Assembly (NCBI GenBank): GCA_013398055.1 | Contig: VZRS01010787.1 | Coordinates: 680,639 to 744,638, forward strand | Direction: 5' to 3' | DNA: 64,000 bases | Source of the DNA: Ifrita kowaldi | Taxonomy: Eukaryota; Chordata; Aves; Passeriformes; Cinclosomatidae | Part shown: positions 46,501-59,500 of the stretch, piece after piece | How positions within the stretch are numbered: position 1 is the first letter of the stretch | Layout of the letters: each line of letters starts with the position of its first letter | The notes under the pieces: model-generated | Told to the model about the DNA's origin: nothing | Databases searched by the model: none | The model's input: the letters and a program-made list of their open reading frames with translations, nothing else | Made by a program: the position numbers and the translations under genes

Positions 46501-49500
46501 CTGCAGCCTTTATCACCTGTAGAATATTATTCAATAGGTGTTCTGTGGTTTTGTCTCCCAGCCAAGATCCATCTTTCTCCAGAACCAGCAGACAACCACA
46601 GAAAATGAAATGGCACCTGCTGGTCTCAACTTTTTATGGAGGGTTTTGTCCACCTTTCCTCTCCAAATGGCAGAATTAAAAAGTAGATTTTATCCTGTAA
46701 TACAGATGAGAAATGTAACCACACCATATTTCTTGTGTCAAGCTGATAGATCAAATTGGGAATGCGGGAGACACATGTGGGGGATGTGGACTGAATAGAA
46801 GAGCATTAGCTGGACAGATGAGTACAGGGAGAATTCAAGTAAGAGCTATCCAGTCCACTCCCCAGAGCCCGGGGCAAACATGAAACCATTCACTCAAAAA
46901 ATAACTTCTAAATCTTTTTTGTCTGCCTACTGCAAGCTGTCCATTCCTCACACAAAAATGGGTGTTTCTAGGCACAAAGCTGTAGGGAAAAGAGACTGGA
47001 AAATTTGCCTTTTCTGAGGACTTTGGAGCTTCCTCACTGTTTCGCAGAGCTGGGATTGCCATTTTCAAATGCTCCAGTGTTTTCACTAATTTTCAGCAAG
47101 GGAGACTGGATCCCAGGTCCGTTGGAGCATCCAGATCTTGCTTGGCCTTTCAGGTTCATTTTTGTTTCAGAGATTCAGAGCATTGGGGTTGTTTGTACTG
47201 AACCTTGCAAAGTTATTGACTCTTCCCACCCATATAAACTGGAATTTTATTTTGCAAAAATAGGACAAAATGTTTATTCCAGCCTGTCTCACGAACTAAG
47301 TCCCACTTCTGATCTTCTCTTCCAACAGAGCCTCCATACAAAGGGAAGATGTCCTTAAATACCCTCTTTTCCTTGATGAGTACAGAGCTTTCCCCATCTG
47401 CTATCTGAGCATAGACATGAGCCCAAGCCTTGTGTCAACATGTTCCCAGCCTCCTTTCGTAATATGGAAATGACAGCGGTTGCTGCTTGTGAAGATGAAA
47501 TCAAATGAATAAATGAATGTCAACAGACTGTGGGTAGAGGCCCAGAGGTTGCATAACAGAGAGACTACAAGTGCACAGATGCAGTGAAGCCAAATTGGGT
47601 GCTCAGTGGATTGCCAGGGCTTGTTTTGGAGAGGCATGCACCTACTCATGTCACCAGCACAGCTGTCAGCCGATGAATTATTCCCAGTGAATTAAGAAAC
47701 AAAAAATAACGTTCTCTACCCATCCAGTACTCATGCAGGCCATTTAGAGGGAATATTATGTGACATCTCTAGGTAAATCAGATGGTGAGTTATTACAGCA
47801 TGGTTCCTCTTCCCTGCAGGAACAAAGTCTGGAGATATCCTACAAAATCCTTACTATGTCAATGTCAAACTCAATAATTCTCCCCCAGAAAATTATTACC
47901 AGCTGCACATGTGGCGATAATGTCACACTAAGGGCATGGCTGCATGGATGAGGACTGACAGACTTATGCTCCATGCCCCAGCTCTGAGCTGGCCAGATGC
48001 AAAGGAATTCTACTCCAGAAGCAGAAAGCCACATTAGCAGGGTGACAGCTTACACAAGAAGAAAGGCCAAAATTTTTGTCCCTGTGGTTTTCTGAATGCA
48101 TCTGTTTGGACCTATTTGTCTCCTTTTCAGGTGCCTGTCTTGCCTGTTAGTCCTTTAACCTGAACTGGAATGCTTTTTTTTAATCCTCCTCTCTTGCAGT
48201 AGGAGAACTATACAGACCAAGGCTGATTTCACAAGCCTGGCAACAGCTTCTTAAATAACCAGCACACTTCTGGGTTTCGTTCCTCTCAAACAGAAATGCT
48301 ACTTCAGCTTCTTTGTGCCACTTCCCCTCCAAAACTGCAGCAGCAGCAAAGCAATCAAGAGAGCATGAAGTAATATTCCATACAGAAGACCTGCTTCATT
48401 CCAAACAAACACACAAATAACCTCCAGCTTGAGAAGGAGGAATGCACAAACACTTAGAAGCTAATTCCCAAACCCAGCAAGACAAAGGCAGAGTTAAAAG
48501 ACTCAAAACACCTGAGCAAGCAAAACAGTCTCTTATCCCTCGCTAAAGCAAACACAAAGAAGAATCGCATTCACTTTCCAAGCTGGCAAGCCAGCCATAA
48601 TATATTGCCTGCCACAGCAATGATGATTGTTCTTGTGCTCTCCACCCCAGCCTGATACACACTCAGCAGATTCATAACTCTTTCAAGTTCTCCAAGATAA
48701 ACACCCGGGTGCTTGAGAAAGAATTTCAATTATAATGTTCCTTGGAGCAACCAACATGCCGCCCCCACCCCTAACACAATGGGAGATTTGTCCCCCACCA
48801 CCCCAGGGACACAGTCTGCAGGCCAAAGGACGAGAGATTCCTTGTGCTTCTGGAAGTCTGTCTTCTGTGCAGACGGGTCTCTGACTTTCACAACTGCCCA
48901 TGGCATCCTCCAGTGCCCTCACCCACAGCGGGATCACAGAGGAGGATGTATTTTGTTGGCCACCAGTGTATGTGACAGGAACACCCAAAGGCCTTGCTCC
49001 ACACTGAACTCGCCAGGGCTTTTGGCAGCCCATTTGTCTTCTCCTCTTCTATGCCCAGTGACTAAAGAGCTCCTGCTCAACTTGACTCCTACTTCCTATG
49101 GCCAAATCCCAGCCTGAAACGCTCTCTTCAAATGCTGGACTGCCACAAGTGGTGTGGGAAAACCACCCTCAGCCAAAGGAGTCTAGAGTTTGGAAAAGCT
49201 ATCTCCCCCTTCACCCTAAGGGCACAGTGGATTTATCTGACAACCAGACTTTATCAGAAGGGGCTGGAGGGGTGAGAAGGGCACCTCAGGGTTCTGAGCT
49301 GCTGCCAAGAGGCAGGAGAACACAACAGACTGCATTTAGATAAGGGCAGGTTATCTGATGCATTCAAATCTTGATTCAAGGAACCTATTAGATTCACTTG
49401 TTTGGTTGTGGAAAAAACCCTGACCATCTTTGGCCATGTTTAGCATGCAGGAAACCCTGGAGGGAAACTGAGGACCACCTACATTGTGCATGCACACAAA

Positions 49501-51160
49501 ACAAACTGCAGGTGTCTATTTCCTGATACAGCAACCAGCACATTCGAAGTGAGAATCTGCCCAGGGCTGTCACATCTACGGCTTCCAGATACATCTGCTC
49601 TGGTATAAAATCCTGTCCTCCAAATCTCCTTAGTCCTGAGCTGCACCACACACTGCAGCTGGCTGGGAGGGCACTGGGCTTTGCATCCTTAGTGTTTGGA
49701 AGCTATTGCTCAGCTCCCAGCTGGAAGGTCGCTGAAAGCTCCTGCTCAGCTTGACCCTGGCCCCAGCTTCACCACCAGTTCTCCCAGTGGGTGCCACTGT
49801 CACCCACACCCTCGCCCTGCCCCGACTGCCCCAGTGAACATATGTGCTGCAGGGCTGGGGCCAGTGAATTCTTCCCAACACAGGGTTTGTCACACAGAGG
49901 GACTCTGCAGAGTCAGCCCCTGCTGTACCCAGGGGCTGATTGGATTCCAAGCCTAAGAGCCCATTTCTACAACAAAACCAGAATGGTTCAAATATTACCA
50001 GTGAAATATTCTGGCTTTCACAAAGGATAATAGCTTCTGCAGCCTGTGAAGCATGACAGATGCATCTTCCATTCTTTACACAACTGTACTGGCTGATATA
50101 CTGCCTTCATTTCACTGCTCAACTTGGCCAAAACCAAGGGAGACGCATGGATTGCTCCCTTTTCATGTTTCCTGTCTCCCTATATCCTACTATTGTCACG
50201 ATATTCAAGAATTCCACCATTTTGCCCTGATGACAGGAATAAAACCAAACTGGAGTCTTCACACCATTTAATTTTAGGTCCTAGAGAGCACTACTTACCA
50301 CAACAAATGTGGGGAAGGAAATTCTCCAGAAAGTGAATACAGAAATCTGATTTAGGTGCTGCTCGTCCCACCCCACCAACCTCCTGACTGACATGTCTGG
50401 GGTAAGGTACTGTGGTTATCCTTCCTTCTGAACACGCAAGCTCAATTTATTTACCATTAGAAAAAGGGCAAAATGAAACAGAACATCCCAACAGAAAAAA
50501 GAAAGCAGCTACAGTCCTGCTATCCTGGGACCTGAAATCTGTGTGCTCTCCAAGCTTTTCTTTCTGGGAGTTTCTCAGAGATACATTGGGGAATGTCCTC
50601 CCTTCCCACTGACTTTGTGTTTCTGAATAATAAAAAAAAGAAAGAAATCTTTCACCTTGTCAATATTAACCCAGATTTGTTAAAAGTCTATTTGTCAGGG
50701 ACAATACTTTGATGCAGTCACAGCATATTAGGATTTACATTTCCCTGTAAAGTTGGGTTCATTTCAGAAACCCAAGGAACAGTAGTTACTGGACTTTGGT
50801 CTGTCCTTTAAATTCTACTGTAGTATAAAAAAATCTGTAATTAGGTACAAGGAGTAAATGCCACAACATGCTGACCCAGCGCAGTTTTCTATGAGAGGAT
50901 GCTGGTAGTTAGACCAGTAAGACAACGTGATCACAGAATGAGGAGCAGCACAAGACACAAGGACTGCTCCCAGCCAGGCTGGTCCTGTCTTTTCCCACCT
51001 TCAGAACCTCCACCAGGACCCTCTGGTCCACCAGTTCCACTGGAACTGGGCTGCCTCCACCATTGGTGGCAACAGCCCTTCCCTGACTGCTGGAGCCCAA
51101 CTTCTCTGAGGCACTGCTGCCTCTAGCACAAACTATTTCATCCCCTCTGATGAAGGGGAT
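43597..51160. other. intergenic sequence without recognised gene
   Basis: Short overlapping open frames only. There is a G-rich patch at about 44417-44448 (GGGCAGGGGTAGGGGTGG) that falls just short of a strict quadruplex pattern. No transposon or RNA gene recognised. Confidence 0.5.
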
Positions 51161-51214
51161 GAATGTTGACATCTGATGTTGAATGTTGAATGTTGAAGCT
51201 CTGATGTTGACACT
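51161..51214. repeat. ATGTTGA-type minisatellite
   Basis: The words GAATGTTGA and GATGTTGA recur, with the perfect core TGTTGAATGTTGAATGTTGA near 51178-51197 and scattered variants on both sides. It lies directly left of the disturbed assembly segment. Confidence 0.8.
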
Positions 51215-51221
51215 TAGCTCA

Positions 51222-51269
51222 GGGCTCAGTCCCTTGCCAGCAATGCTCCTGCTCAAGCAAAAACGGCAC
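51222..51269. repeat. 48-bp direct repeat, left copy
   Basis: This 48-base segment starts GGGCTCAGTCCCTTGCCAGC and ends AAAACGGCAC. It recurs at 51736-51783 without visible change. The two copies bracket an N-delimited insert. At 48 bases it is far too long for a retroviral target-site duplication (4-6 bases) and fits an assembly overlap. Confidence 0.9.
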
Positions 51270-51270
51270 N
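51270..51270. other. single-N assembly join
   Basis: One N between the 48-base repeat and the duplicated LTR segment. Single Ns are typical of automated gap filling or forced joins. Confidence 0.95.
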
Positions 51271-51734
51271 CCTCCCAGGACTGGGACCACACGGCCGGAG
51301 CCCTGCTGAGGCTGGAGCTGCCCGTGCGGTGCCGGCAAGGACCACGTGGCCAGCAGTGAGAGACATGGCGAGCAATTCCCCGAGGCGGAGCCCGGACGAC
51401 ATCAACTTCTCAACTGCAACTTACAGACACCACCTTTCTTCCAAGTCAGAGAAAAAGGAAAAGTGAGGACGCGTGAGGAAAACCAACATGGCGGCACTGA
51501 GGTCAGTGAAAAAAAGGAGAAGGAGGAGGTGCTCCAAGGGCTGGAGCTGAGATTCTCCTGCAAGCCGTGGTGAGGACTATGATACAGCAAACTGTTTCCC
51601 TGTAATTCACGAGGTGCATGGGGGGCACAGAGATCCACGCACAGCCCGTAAAGAAGAGTACTCATGCTGGAGCGTGTGAATGCTGAAAAGCTGCAATCTA
51701 GTGAGGAACTCAGAGAGGGATGACCCTTGCTTTT
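51271..51734 (+). mobile_element. 464-bp duplicate of part of the downstream LTR (probable assembly artefact)
   Basis: This segment repeats 52511-52974 in the same orientation at a constant offset of 1240 bases. The translations of the open frames inside both copies are identical, and I saw no mismatch. It starts in the middle of a 31-base tandem unit and stops at CCTTGCTTTT, neither of which is a natural LTR end. It is bounded by single Ns on both sides. A misplaced gap-filling read is the simplest reading. A partly assembled 5' LTR of the same provirus is the alternative. Confidence 0.85.
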
Positions 51735-51735
51735 N
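51735..51735. other. single-N assembly join
   Basis: The second single N. The second copy of the 48-base repeat starts at the next base. Confidence 0.95.
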
Positions 51736-51783
51736 GGGCTCAGTCCCTTGCCAGCAATGCTCCTGCTCAAGCAAAAACGGCAC
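51736..51783. repeat. 48-bp direct repeat, right copy
   Basis: Copy of 51222-51269. Sequence after it (CAGATGATGGCAAGC) presumably continues the true locus. Confidence 0.9.
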
Positions 51784-52216
51784 CAGATGATGGCAAGCAC
51801 CTGCACGCTGATGTGCTCTTTGTATCATATGGGCAAGCATATCAGTTCTGCTTTCCCTTCAGCAAGGGTAGATGAGGGGCTTGACAGGCAGAGTTGCATT
51901 TAACCCAGCCCAAGCATCCCTGCCCACACATCTCGTCCCCCACCCTGTCCATGTCAATGACAACGCCTTTGGCTGAATGAAAGCCTCCCTTTTCCAAAGC
52001 CATGAACCCTGCTGCAATCCAGGCCTCCTGCCCTGAGGGTGCACACTGTTCCTACAACAGACACCTCTGGTCTTTCCTGGCCATGGCTTCACAATCAGTG
52101 TTCTGCTGGTTCTTGCAGCATCTGGCCTGTTCTTTCTCCATCCCTTCCCATGTCTTCTTCCTGCCTCTGCAGACTCACTGTGATTTATGCTACGGTCTGT
52201 ACGAGGAAGATCGGCG
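51784..52216. other. sequence left of the large LTR, origin uncertain
   Basis: About 430 bases without a recognised gene. It could be unique flank, or the tail of a retroviral internal region if the LTR on its right is a 3' LTR. A purine-rich run before 52263 (GGGGCAGGAGAAAAGC) resembles a polypurine tract, which would favour the latter. I recognise no retroviral protein in it. Confidence 0.3.
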
Positions 52217-52330
52217 TGTTGGTTTAACACAGCCTGGTTTTTAGTCGGGGCAGGAGAAAAGCTGTTTGAAACTTCTATGTCCAGCACAGAGCCAATTGCT
52301 GAAGGCTCTGACGATGGGCAGGTTACTAGC

Positions 52331-52373
52331 CCAATCAGACAAGTTGGTAATGCCTCTTGATGACATATTTAAG
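52331..52373 (+). promoter_or_regulatory. CCAAT and TATA-like promoter of the LTR
   Basis: CCAATCAG at 52331 and CATATTTAAGAAAGG at about 52364 are spaced about 30 bases apart, the layout of a retroviral U3 promoter. Transcription would start near 52395, just before the CpG-rich leader. Confidence 0.55.
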
Positions 52374-52465
52374 AAAGGAAAATCCGCAGGAAGTTCTCTC
52401 TTTCTTCTCCCGAGGGGTGGTGAGGCGGCCACCGGGGCCCATCCCAGCGGGGCGCTGCCGGGGGC

Positions 52466-52558
52466 CGCGCGGCCGGAACCTTCCTGAGGCCAGGACCGCA
52501 CGGCCGGAGCCCTCCCAGGACTGGGACCACACGGCCGGAGCCCTGCTGAGGCTGGAGC
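52466..52558 (+). repeat. three 31-bp tandem units in the LTR leader
   Basis: Units start at 52466, 52497 and 52528 with the cores CGCGCGGCCGGAACC, CGCACGGCCGGAGCCC and CACACGGCCGGAGCCC. Each is about 31 bases and CpG-rich. The duplicated segment upstream begins inside the second unit, which is where a repeat-confused assembler would break. Confidence 0.8.
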
Positions 52559-53384
52559 TGCCCGTGCGGTGCCGGCAAGGACCACGTGGCCAGCAGTGAG
52601 AGACATGGCGAGCAATTCCCCGAGGCGGAGCCCGGACGACATCAACTTCTCAACTGCAACTTACAGACACCACCTTTCTTCCAAGTCAGAGAAAAAGGAA
52701 AAGTGAGGACGCGTGAGGAAAACCAACATGGCGGCACTGAGGTCAGTGAAAAAAAGGAGAAGGAGGAGGTGCTCCAAGGGCTGGAGCTGAGATTCTCCTG
52801 CAAGCCGTGGTGAGGACTATGATACAGCAAACTGTTTCCCTGTAATTCACGAGGTGCATGGGGGGCACAGAGATCCACGCACAGCCCGTAAAGAAGAGTA
52901 CTCATGCTGGAGCGTGTGAATGCTGAAAAGCTGCAATCTAGTGAGGAACTCAGAGAGGGATGACCCTTGCTTTTACACATAGAGGAAGAGAGCCTTTGCT
53001 TCCAAACTAGAACAGCTCATCCTTAAAAGACTAAACCCCATGAACTAAAATCACCCACGCTAGGCAGTTGTGGGAAGACTGCTTGGCCCGTGGGAGGGAC
53101 TCACGTTGCAGCAGGTTCGGGCGAGACTGCTGCTTGGAAGTTAAAACCACGCTAGAAAACTTTGCAGAGAACTATCTCCTGTGGGAAGGATCCCATGGCA
53201 CAGCAGAAGAAACTCTTTTCCTTAAGCATTCTGAAGAAAGATTTTAAAGAAGTGAAGTACTGACCAAAACCCCATGTTCTGTTTCCTTGCGCGGTCAGTG
53301 GAAAGAGGGAGGGACTGGGAAAGAAAGGTGTTGTGAAGGTTTGCTTTGGATCTCATTACCCTTTTTACTTTTAATTCTGTTAAT

Positions 53385-53390
53385 AATAAA
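53385..53390 (+). terminator. LTR polyadenylation signal AATAAA
   Basis: AATAAA within TAATAATAAATCTTC, about 185 bases before the right end of the LTR, where an R/U5 boundary would be expected. Confidence 0.6.
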
Positions 53391-53573
53391 TCTTCTTTAT
53401 ACTGTTCAAGTTTTGAACCTATTTTGCCTTAAAGTGTTTTTTTTTCAATAATCCTTAACTCATGAAAATGAAGTTTTCAATTCCCCCTCCTCTGCTCAGT
53501 GATAGCAGAGGAAAATAAGTAGATGGTTTTCTTTTGTGGGTGCCTGGCGCTTAGCCAGCTTCAAACCACGACA

Positions 53574-56500
53574 GTCAGGTTCTCTGACTCCACAAGGAAT
53601 CTCATACCAGTCCTGCAAACTGACAGCAGCCAGAGGCATCTCTGAGCTAATGTCACAGTGGCAGCTTCAGCACATGGCAGGGTGACTCTGACCTAGTTTT
53701 AACCCTGCTAAATATGCAAAGAAAGAACATGAGAGCGTGTGGGGGAAAGCAGTCCAAGGGTTTCCCTATTTCCTCAGTATTCTCTGCTACTTTTAATACT
53801 TACACTACACTGGAACATGTCCAATGCCAGATCATCTTATGGGTGTACCAAGAGAGGAAAAACATGGTAACATTTGAAGGGTGGGATGCTTGGGGTGGGG
53901 TTGTTTTTTTTTGTACAAGCTTATAGGAAGATGTGATTTTTCAAAGACTAACATTTTGACAAAATTAAAAAAAAAAATGGAAAACCTTTTTGAGTGGAAA
54001 TCTCTTTTCAGTTGCTTACCTTTCCTTTTTGCTTGTTTTTTTCAATCTCTTTGTTCTTAACTTAGTCATCAAGAGCTAAATGCTAGCCTGTCATTCTGAC
54101 AGGCCTTTTTTGTTGTTGTTTTTCTTTTTTAAGAAAATGGAATTTTGTGCACTTGGCTTTATCTTTGTTTCAACATCTGCCTTTTCCTTAGCATTTCTGG
54201 TTCACTTCCACCATAGAAAATACTCAAACTTCAGCTTCTCTTGATTCTTTATTAACTCTAGACCACTGTGTAGTACATAACTACTTCTTTGCTATGGAAA
54301 CACCATTTTATTTGAATCACTCACACGGTTCTGGGTATTTCTGTTTTTCAGCATCTTAATTTCAACATAATACTGTGTTCACTGGCAGTGCAGAGGGCTT
54401 TACTGAGGGTAACGGCAGCACAGCATCCTGGTCTATGTCCTTCAGATGGTATTGAAGCCCCTCAGCCAGGATCTGGTGATACCCAAGATGTAAATGTGTC
54501 CTCCGAGTCTGAGAACACACCCTGAGGCTGAGCTATGAAATTCCACCATGGCAAGAATGGGAACGTTGCTTGGCATAGGGACCATAAGAACCTGTGGCAA
54601 AAAAACTCCCCTCTAAATACCTGCTACCAGTGATCACAAGAGAGAAGAGATGCTCTTCTCATCCAACACAGCTAGGCGAATGGATAGCCTCAGTGTAGTG
54701 CCATTTTCTACTCCAGAGAACATGAGCACCACAAAGCAGAGCAAGCAGAGAAATGTGAGGAAAGCTTCCTAGAGAGGAATTTCCTGTGGAGCAAGAGGAC
54801 AGTAATGGGACACCAAGCAACAACCATGTTTTGAATGTGCTCCTGCTGCATGAGGGGCACTGCCACTTGATAGCACATGTGGAACAAATCCCAGACATGG
54901 AGATCCTTGTCAGAGCGCTCAAGAAAAAAAGGCAAGGACAGGAAGACATGAAAACCATTAATCAGAGACCGCAAATGGTGTTGTTTCTGGCATAGGTTGA
55001 GAGAATGCAGATCATTAACTCCTATGAACATTCCTGACCTTGCTCAGGAAGGCTCTTAATTAAATGATTATGTCCCTTGACTTTTCCAAGTCTCAGGCAT
55101 ATGAGACTTCTATGCTTTCCTTGGCAAGGCATTTTTCGGAATCAGGATCTCCATTATTACAGTCAACTAATTATTTGAAAAGCATTTTCATCTGGAGCCC
55201 AAGCAATCAAATTAAATACAGTTAATGTGGGTTTGGCAGGACTCCACACAAACAAAAGTTGCTCTGTTTTTGTGCAAAATTGGAAAACCAGTTTTTGCTA
55301 ATAGCTTGATGTATGAAATCTGCTGCTACAGCATTTTGCTGTTTACCCATCTTCTCCATTTGCTGCAAAACTGTTGATGCAATTCTGCTGTGATAAATGA
55401 AGTCCAAAACCTCACAACATCCTGCCTTTAGCAAAAGATCATGTAGGAACCAGAGACTGAGAAAGAATGAATTGTTCTGCTTTGCAGTAAAAGTTGATAA
55501 AGACAAAGAGCATGCTGGAAATAAAGGAGCATGCTGAAAATAGAGGAATCAACTTTATGCCACTTTATCAAAAGAGATACAACAAGACAGTGATATAAAT
55601 CATCAGGCTTTAGCAGCTATAGGAGATTTCAGGTAGGAAGGCAAACTGAGTAACATGAAGTAGAAAAAGCATATGCATAAAAAAATACTGCAAACCAAAC
55701 ATTTTGGAGAGAACTGCAAACAAGCAGATGGATGCTTTCTAATAAGCTCACAAGTCTATTTGTCTAATTACTAAACACTTTGAAATTAATTTGACTTTTC
55801 CCTCTGAACAGCTATCCATATGGATCATTTTCCACAATGACCAGGGAGTAAAGTACACCTAAACCTGAAGACAGCATGTGTCTTCTTTTGGCTCAATGAA
55901 TTAGAGTGCATCCTTTTTATAAAGAAATTCTGATGCAAAAAAATCATGAGACTTCATCGCTGTAAAACACATGTCAGTCATAGAAAGGATTAATAATCTG
56001 TAACCACCATGAAGTTGTTTTAGAAGGCTCTCTCTTTATTAAGTCATGATTGGAATAAGAAGAGTCAGGCAGATGAATAAATCTTTTGTAAGTAGAGGGA
56101 TATGGATTTCCACAATATGCTGAAGCAATGCAATAACAGAAGCAATAATCATTAATATTAGTTACAAACCAAAATTAATTTCTAGGATAGGCAGAATTTC
56201 AGGGTAAAATACTTGAGTTGATGCAATGTCACAGGTGATGGCAGTTTTAATCACTGCTCTCTGCAAAAAGAAACAGTCCTTATTTGGAGGTCTTTGGGAG
56301 GAAAACTCCCTTCTGCCTCTGGGATGCTCCCAGAGATGCACTCAGGAGTAAAGCAGAGCTGTGTGCCTACCAGTCCAAGCCACTGAGTGCTGGAATAAAT
56401 ACAGCCCAGCTGCCCCCAAGCCCCAGATGCTCCAGCTTTGTGGGCAGCTGGAAGGCACCAGGTAGGGATGCGCCCAGCAGGTAAAGGGTCCCTCACACTG

Positions 56501-59500
56501 GCTTGTGCCATGCTCCCAACATCAAAACTGTGTGTTGTCATGTTAAGCACTTCAGAGCTGTTTATACTTTGCATATTTTTGCATTGCTATTGCACAATTA
56601 AGCTGAAAACTTCCAGACCAAGCTGTCCCAAGAGCACAAGGAAATCCAGTGGCAGTCAACTTTCAATCCGGTTAATCAATCAGAGGTTTAAAAAACAAAC
56701 TGGGCCCATGTATGTCATGCACGTTAGGAAGACACAGTCAGTAGTTTCTTTTATAAAGAATCAAGCCTTTTTCAGGTTAGCAAATGTCTATTAAGTGACA
56801 TCAAGTATCACTTGTATACAGTGATACTTTTCAAGGACCAATGAAGAACTGGTTTAGACATTTTCTCTGAGGTTCCAGCAAAAAGATTTCATTTTGACAT
56901 CCTGAGCATTTTGTCTAAAAACACCTGTCTCATCAGGTTATCATTTCAACTAGAGAAGGAACTTGAGAAAGAAAACAGATGTCTAATGCATCCTCAACAA
57001 GAAACAAGAAAACATATGCCATGAATATTTTTATGGTCTTTTCTTTTTCTCTTACTGTTATTACCATGCAAATAATGTGCACAGGAATCTTTAAACATCT
57101 TCTAACCATTCAGTAAATCATTTCACAGAATAACGAATTCAAGTACTGTGAATCAGCCCCCAAAACTTAATGACTTCTTTTAGTTTTTATGTCACATCTG
57201 GAAACCAGTAGGGCACTGTAGTTGGGTGCACCTTCAGAGGGTGATTCTTGGCTTTTCCTCAGCTTTCCGTGTCTGTGGTCAGGACCCCTGTTTCCACAGA
57301 AGAGTAGGAGCAGGACATGCCGACCATGTCTGCTGTAGTGTACAGCAGAGAAACTGCCTCATGTTCTTGGAAGTCAGCCCTGTGTTACACAACTGCAGTT
57401 CAAAGGTTACAAAGGCAAAGGCTTTGCCAGCAGACTCCACACTTCAAAGCCGTGGCAACAATTGTTGGATCAAACAGAGAGGAAAGAAGTTGCCTGTGGG
57501 TCCCTGAAGCAAACTGGAGTCTCAGAAGAAAAAACAGGATCCAGAAGAATCTCACTGAGAAACAATGAGAAAAAAACCCTGCTCATTTATATGAAACAAA
57601 AGCCCGAGTCCTCAAGAAACTCTCCAAGTTGCTTCCACATCCAATCAATATTTTCTTTAGCACATACGGAAAGAGCCTCAGCCAACTTCCTCCTCCAGAC
57701 ATTCCTATTTCTGACTATCCTTAGAAAGAAGCAGAGCAGCTAATTCAAAATCTCATTCATATGAACAGGAGCCACCAGGCTTGCACGGACAGTCTCACCA
57801 TGCCGTTTTCCGGACTCAACAAATTGCTGCAGATAAGCTCAGCCATACATCCAAATACATCCACATATATGTCCTTAGCTCACAGCAGATGTGAGGTGAT
57901 GTCACATGAGCTCAAACCCCCACTGACAGACAGAAAATCTGAAGACAGAAATTTCTTACAAATGCAAATGAAAGAAAGGAAATTTAAGAGTGATCATAGA
58001 TGACACTGGGGCAGAGATGAAGCCTGGTCTACAAAATCTACATAAGCAAGGTGGAATTCCCATTCCCTGTAAGCCTGACTCTTTCTTATAGTCAGCACCA
58101 AAGTCACACAGCTTTGGAATGGACCAAATAATCTTGTCTGAGGCATGATGCCAGCAATTTGGATTTGCTTGAGTATGACCTCTCCTTCCTGCTGCAGCAA
58201 AACCCCCTCAGGAGTTCTCTTTTAAGAAACTCTGCTGCAAAAATTAAAGCTAGTAAGACTTGTCGAGATGAAACTGCCCCTGTTTCAACTTCAGCATCTT
58301 GAGGCTCAGACTGTTCCTTGAAGTGGAGGATTTGCAATGCACAAGCTGCCAAAGAAGATTCGCTGAGGATAAGAGCCTCCTCATCTGTCCAGTCAGCAAC
58401 ATGGATGGTGGGTGTTCATCTCTGCTGTTTCAGTGAAGAGCACATCACTGCAGCTCACGTTATCACCAAAATGGGTCTATGCAGAGATGTTTGACATTGA
58501 TGTAGAAGGGCCAGGGCACATTGTTTTCTGCTGACTTGCCAGAGCTCATCTCCTGCTGCCTCTAGACCCAGATATGAAAGTCTAAATTCTGCCAAAATAT
58601 GGGGGTAAATCCTGCCTGAGCCTGAACTCATGCATAAACCCCACTGGATTTTAATGGCATTTACACCCTATTTTGTAGGATATGCTTGGGGTATTTATAG
58701 AGAATTCAGCTATAGGAATTCAGGAACAGTATGTTTTAAATTCTGAAAAAAAAATCTCTGAATTGAAGCTCATGTTTGTGTGTCAGACTGTCATATCATG
58801 GGCAGTCCCAGCCACTGAATTCCTACATTCATTAAGCAGTAGTCCTTGTGGCAGCATGTATTTTATACTCCTCTCTGTCCTGAAACCTCAACATTTCCAT
58901 TGTGTGACATTTTACTGCCTCTTCATTATATACCAGGAAGGAATGCTGATGGATTAGCATCACATCCATAACAGAAACTGACATCATCTCAGACTCATGC
59001 GATTTACAGCAACTACTAAGTAAATTGGCATACTTTTTTTAGTTCCCACTCTTCCTTTTTTAGAAATAAATCTTGAGAAAATACAATCCCAAAGGCCTAA
59101 CAGGCACACATTTACAGATGGCAGCAGTGGGTCATAAATGACATCTTTTCCTGGTACTATTTATGAGAGCCAAAAAATCTAAACATATTATGAGCCATTT
59201 ATAACGTTCTTCAGCAGAACAGTCAGCCAAGAGACAGAGCTGAAAGCCTGTTGTAACAAAAGGTATCAAAGTGAGGAGGAGAACAGTATCTATAATTACT
59301 ACTCCAGTGATAAAACAAGCATATTACAGCAGATGGTTTAACACAAGATCACTATTAAGTAAAACACTGGCTCCAATGCCAAGGGATGAATATTGAAGAA
59401 GGAGCAAACTGAGTAAAAGTGTATAAAGGCAGCAAACACCATCAGTTAACCCAGAAGCTATGTGCAAGTCTAACCAAAGACATCAAACCCCACATAATTC

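Larger units (their letters stand above)
52217..53573 (+). mobile_element. Large endogenous retrovirus LTR (solo or 3' LTR)
   Basis: A 1.3-kb LTR. Its right end is secure: GCCAGCTTCAAACCACGACA, ending in CA at 53573. The left end is either TGTTGGTTTAACACAG (52217) or TGTTTGAAACTTCTATG (52263). Promoter and terminator signals stand in the right order for the plus strand: CCAAT at 52331, TATA-like CATATTTAAG at about 52364, a GC- and CpG-rich leader at 52418-52580, and AATAAA at 53385. No primer-binding site follows the right end, so it is not a 5' LTR. I found no clear target-site duplication. It carries no intact viral gene; the short open frames inside are incidental. Confidence 0.8.

Noticed and set aside
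51346..51573. 75-codon frame present twice (also 52586-52813) as a possible duplicated gene
   Set aside because: Both copies lie in the LTR leader. The second exists only because of the duplicated, N-bounded segment.
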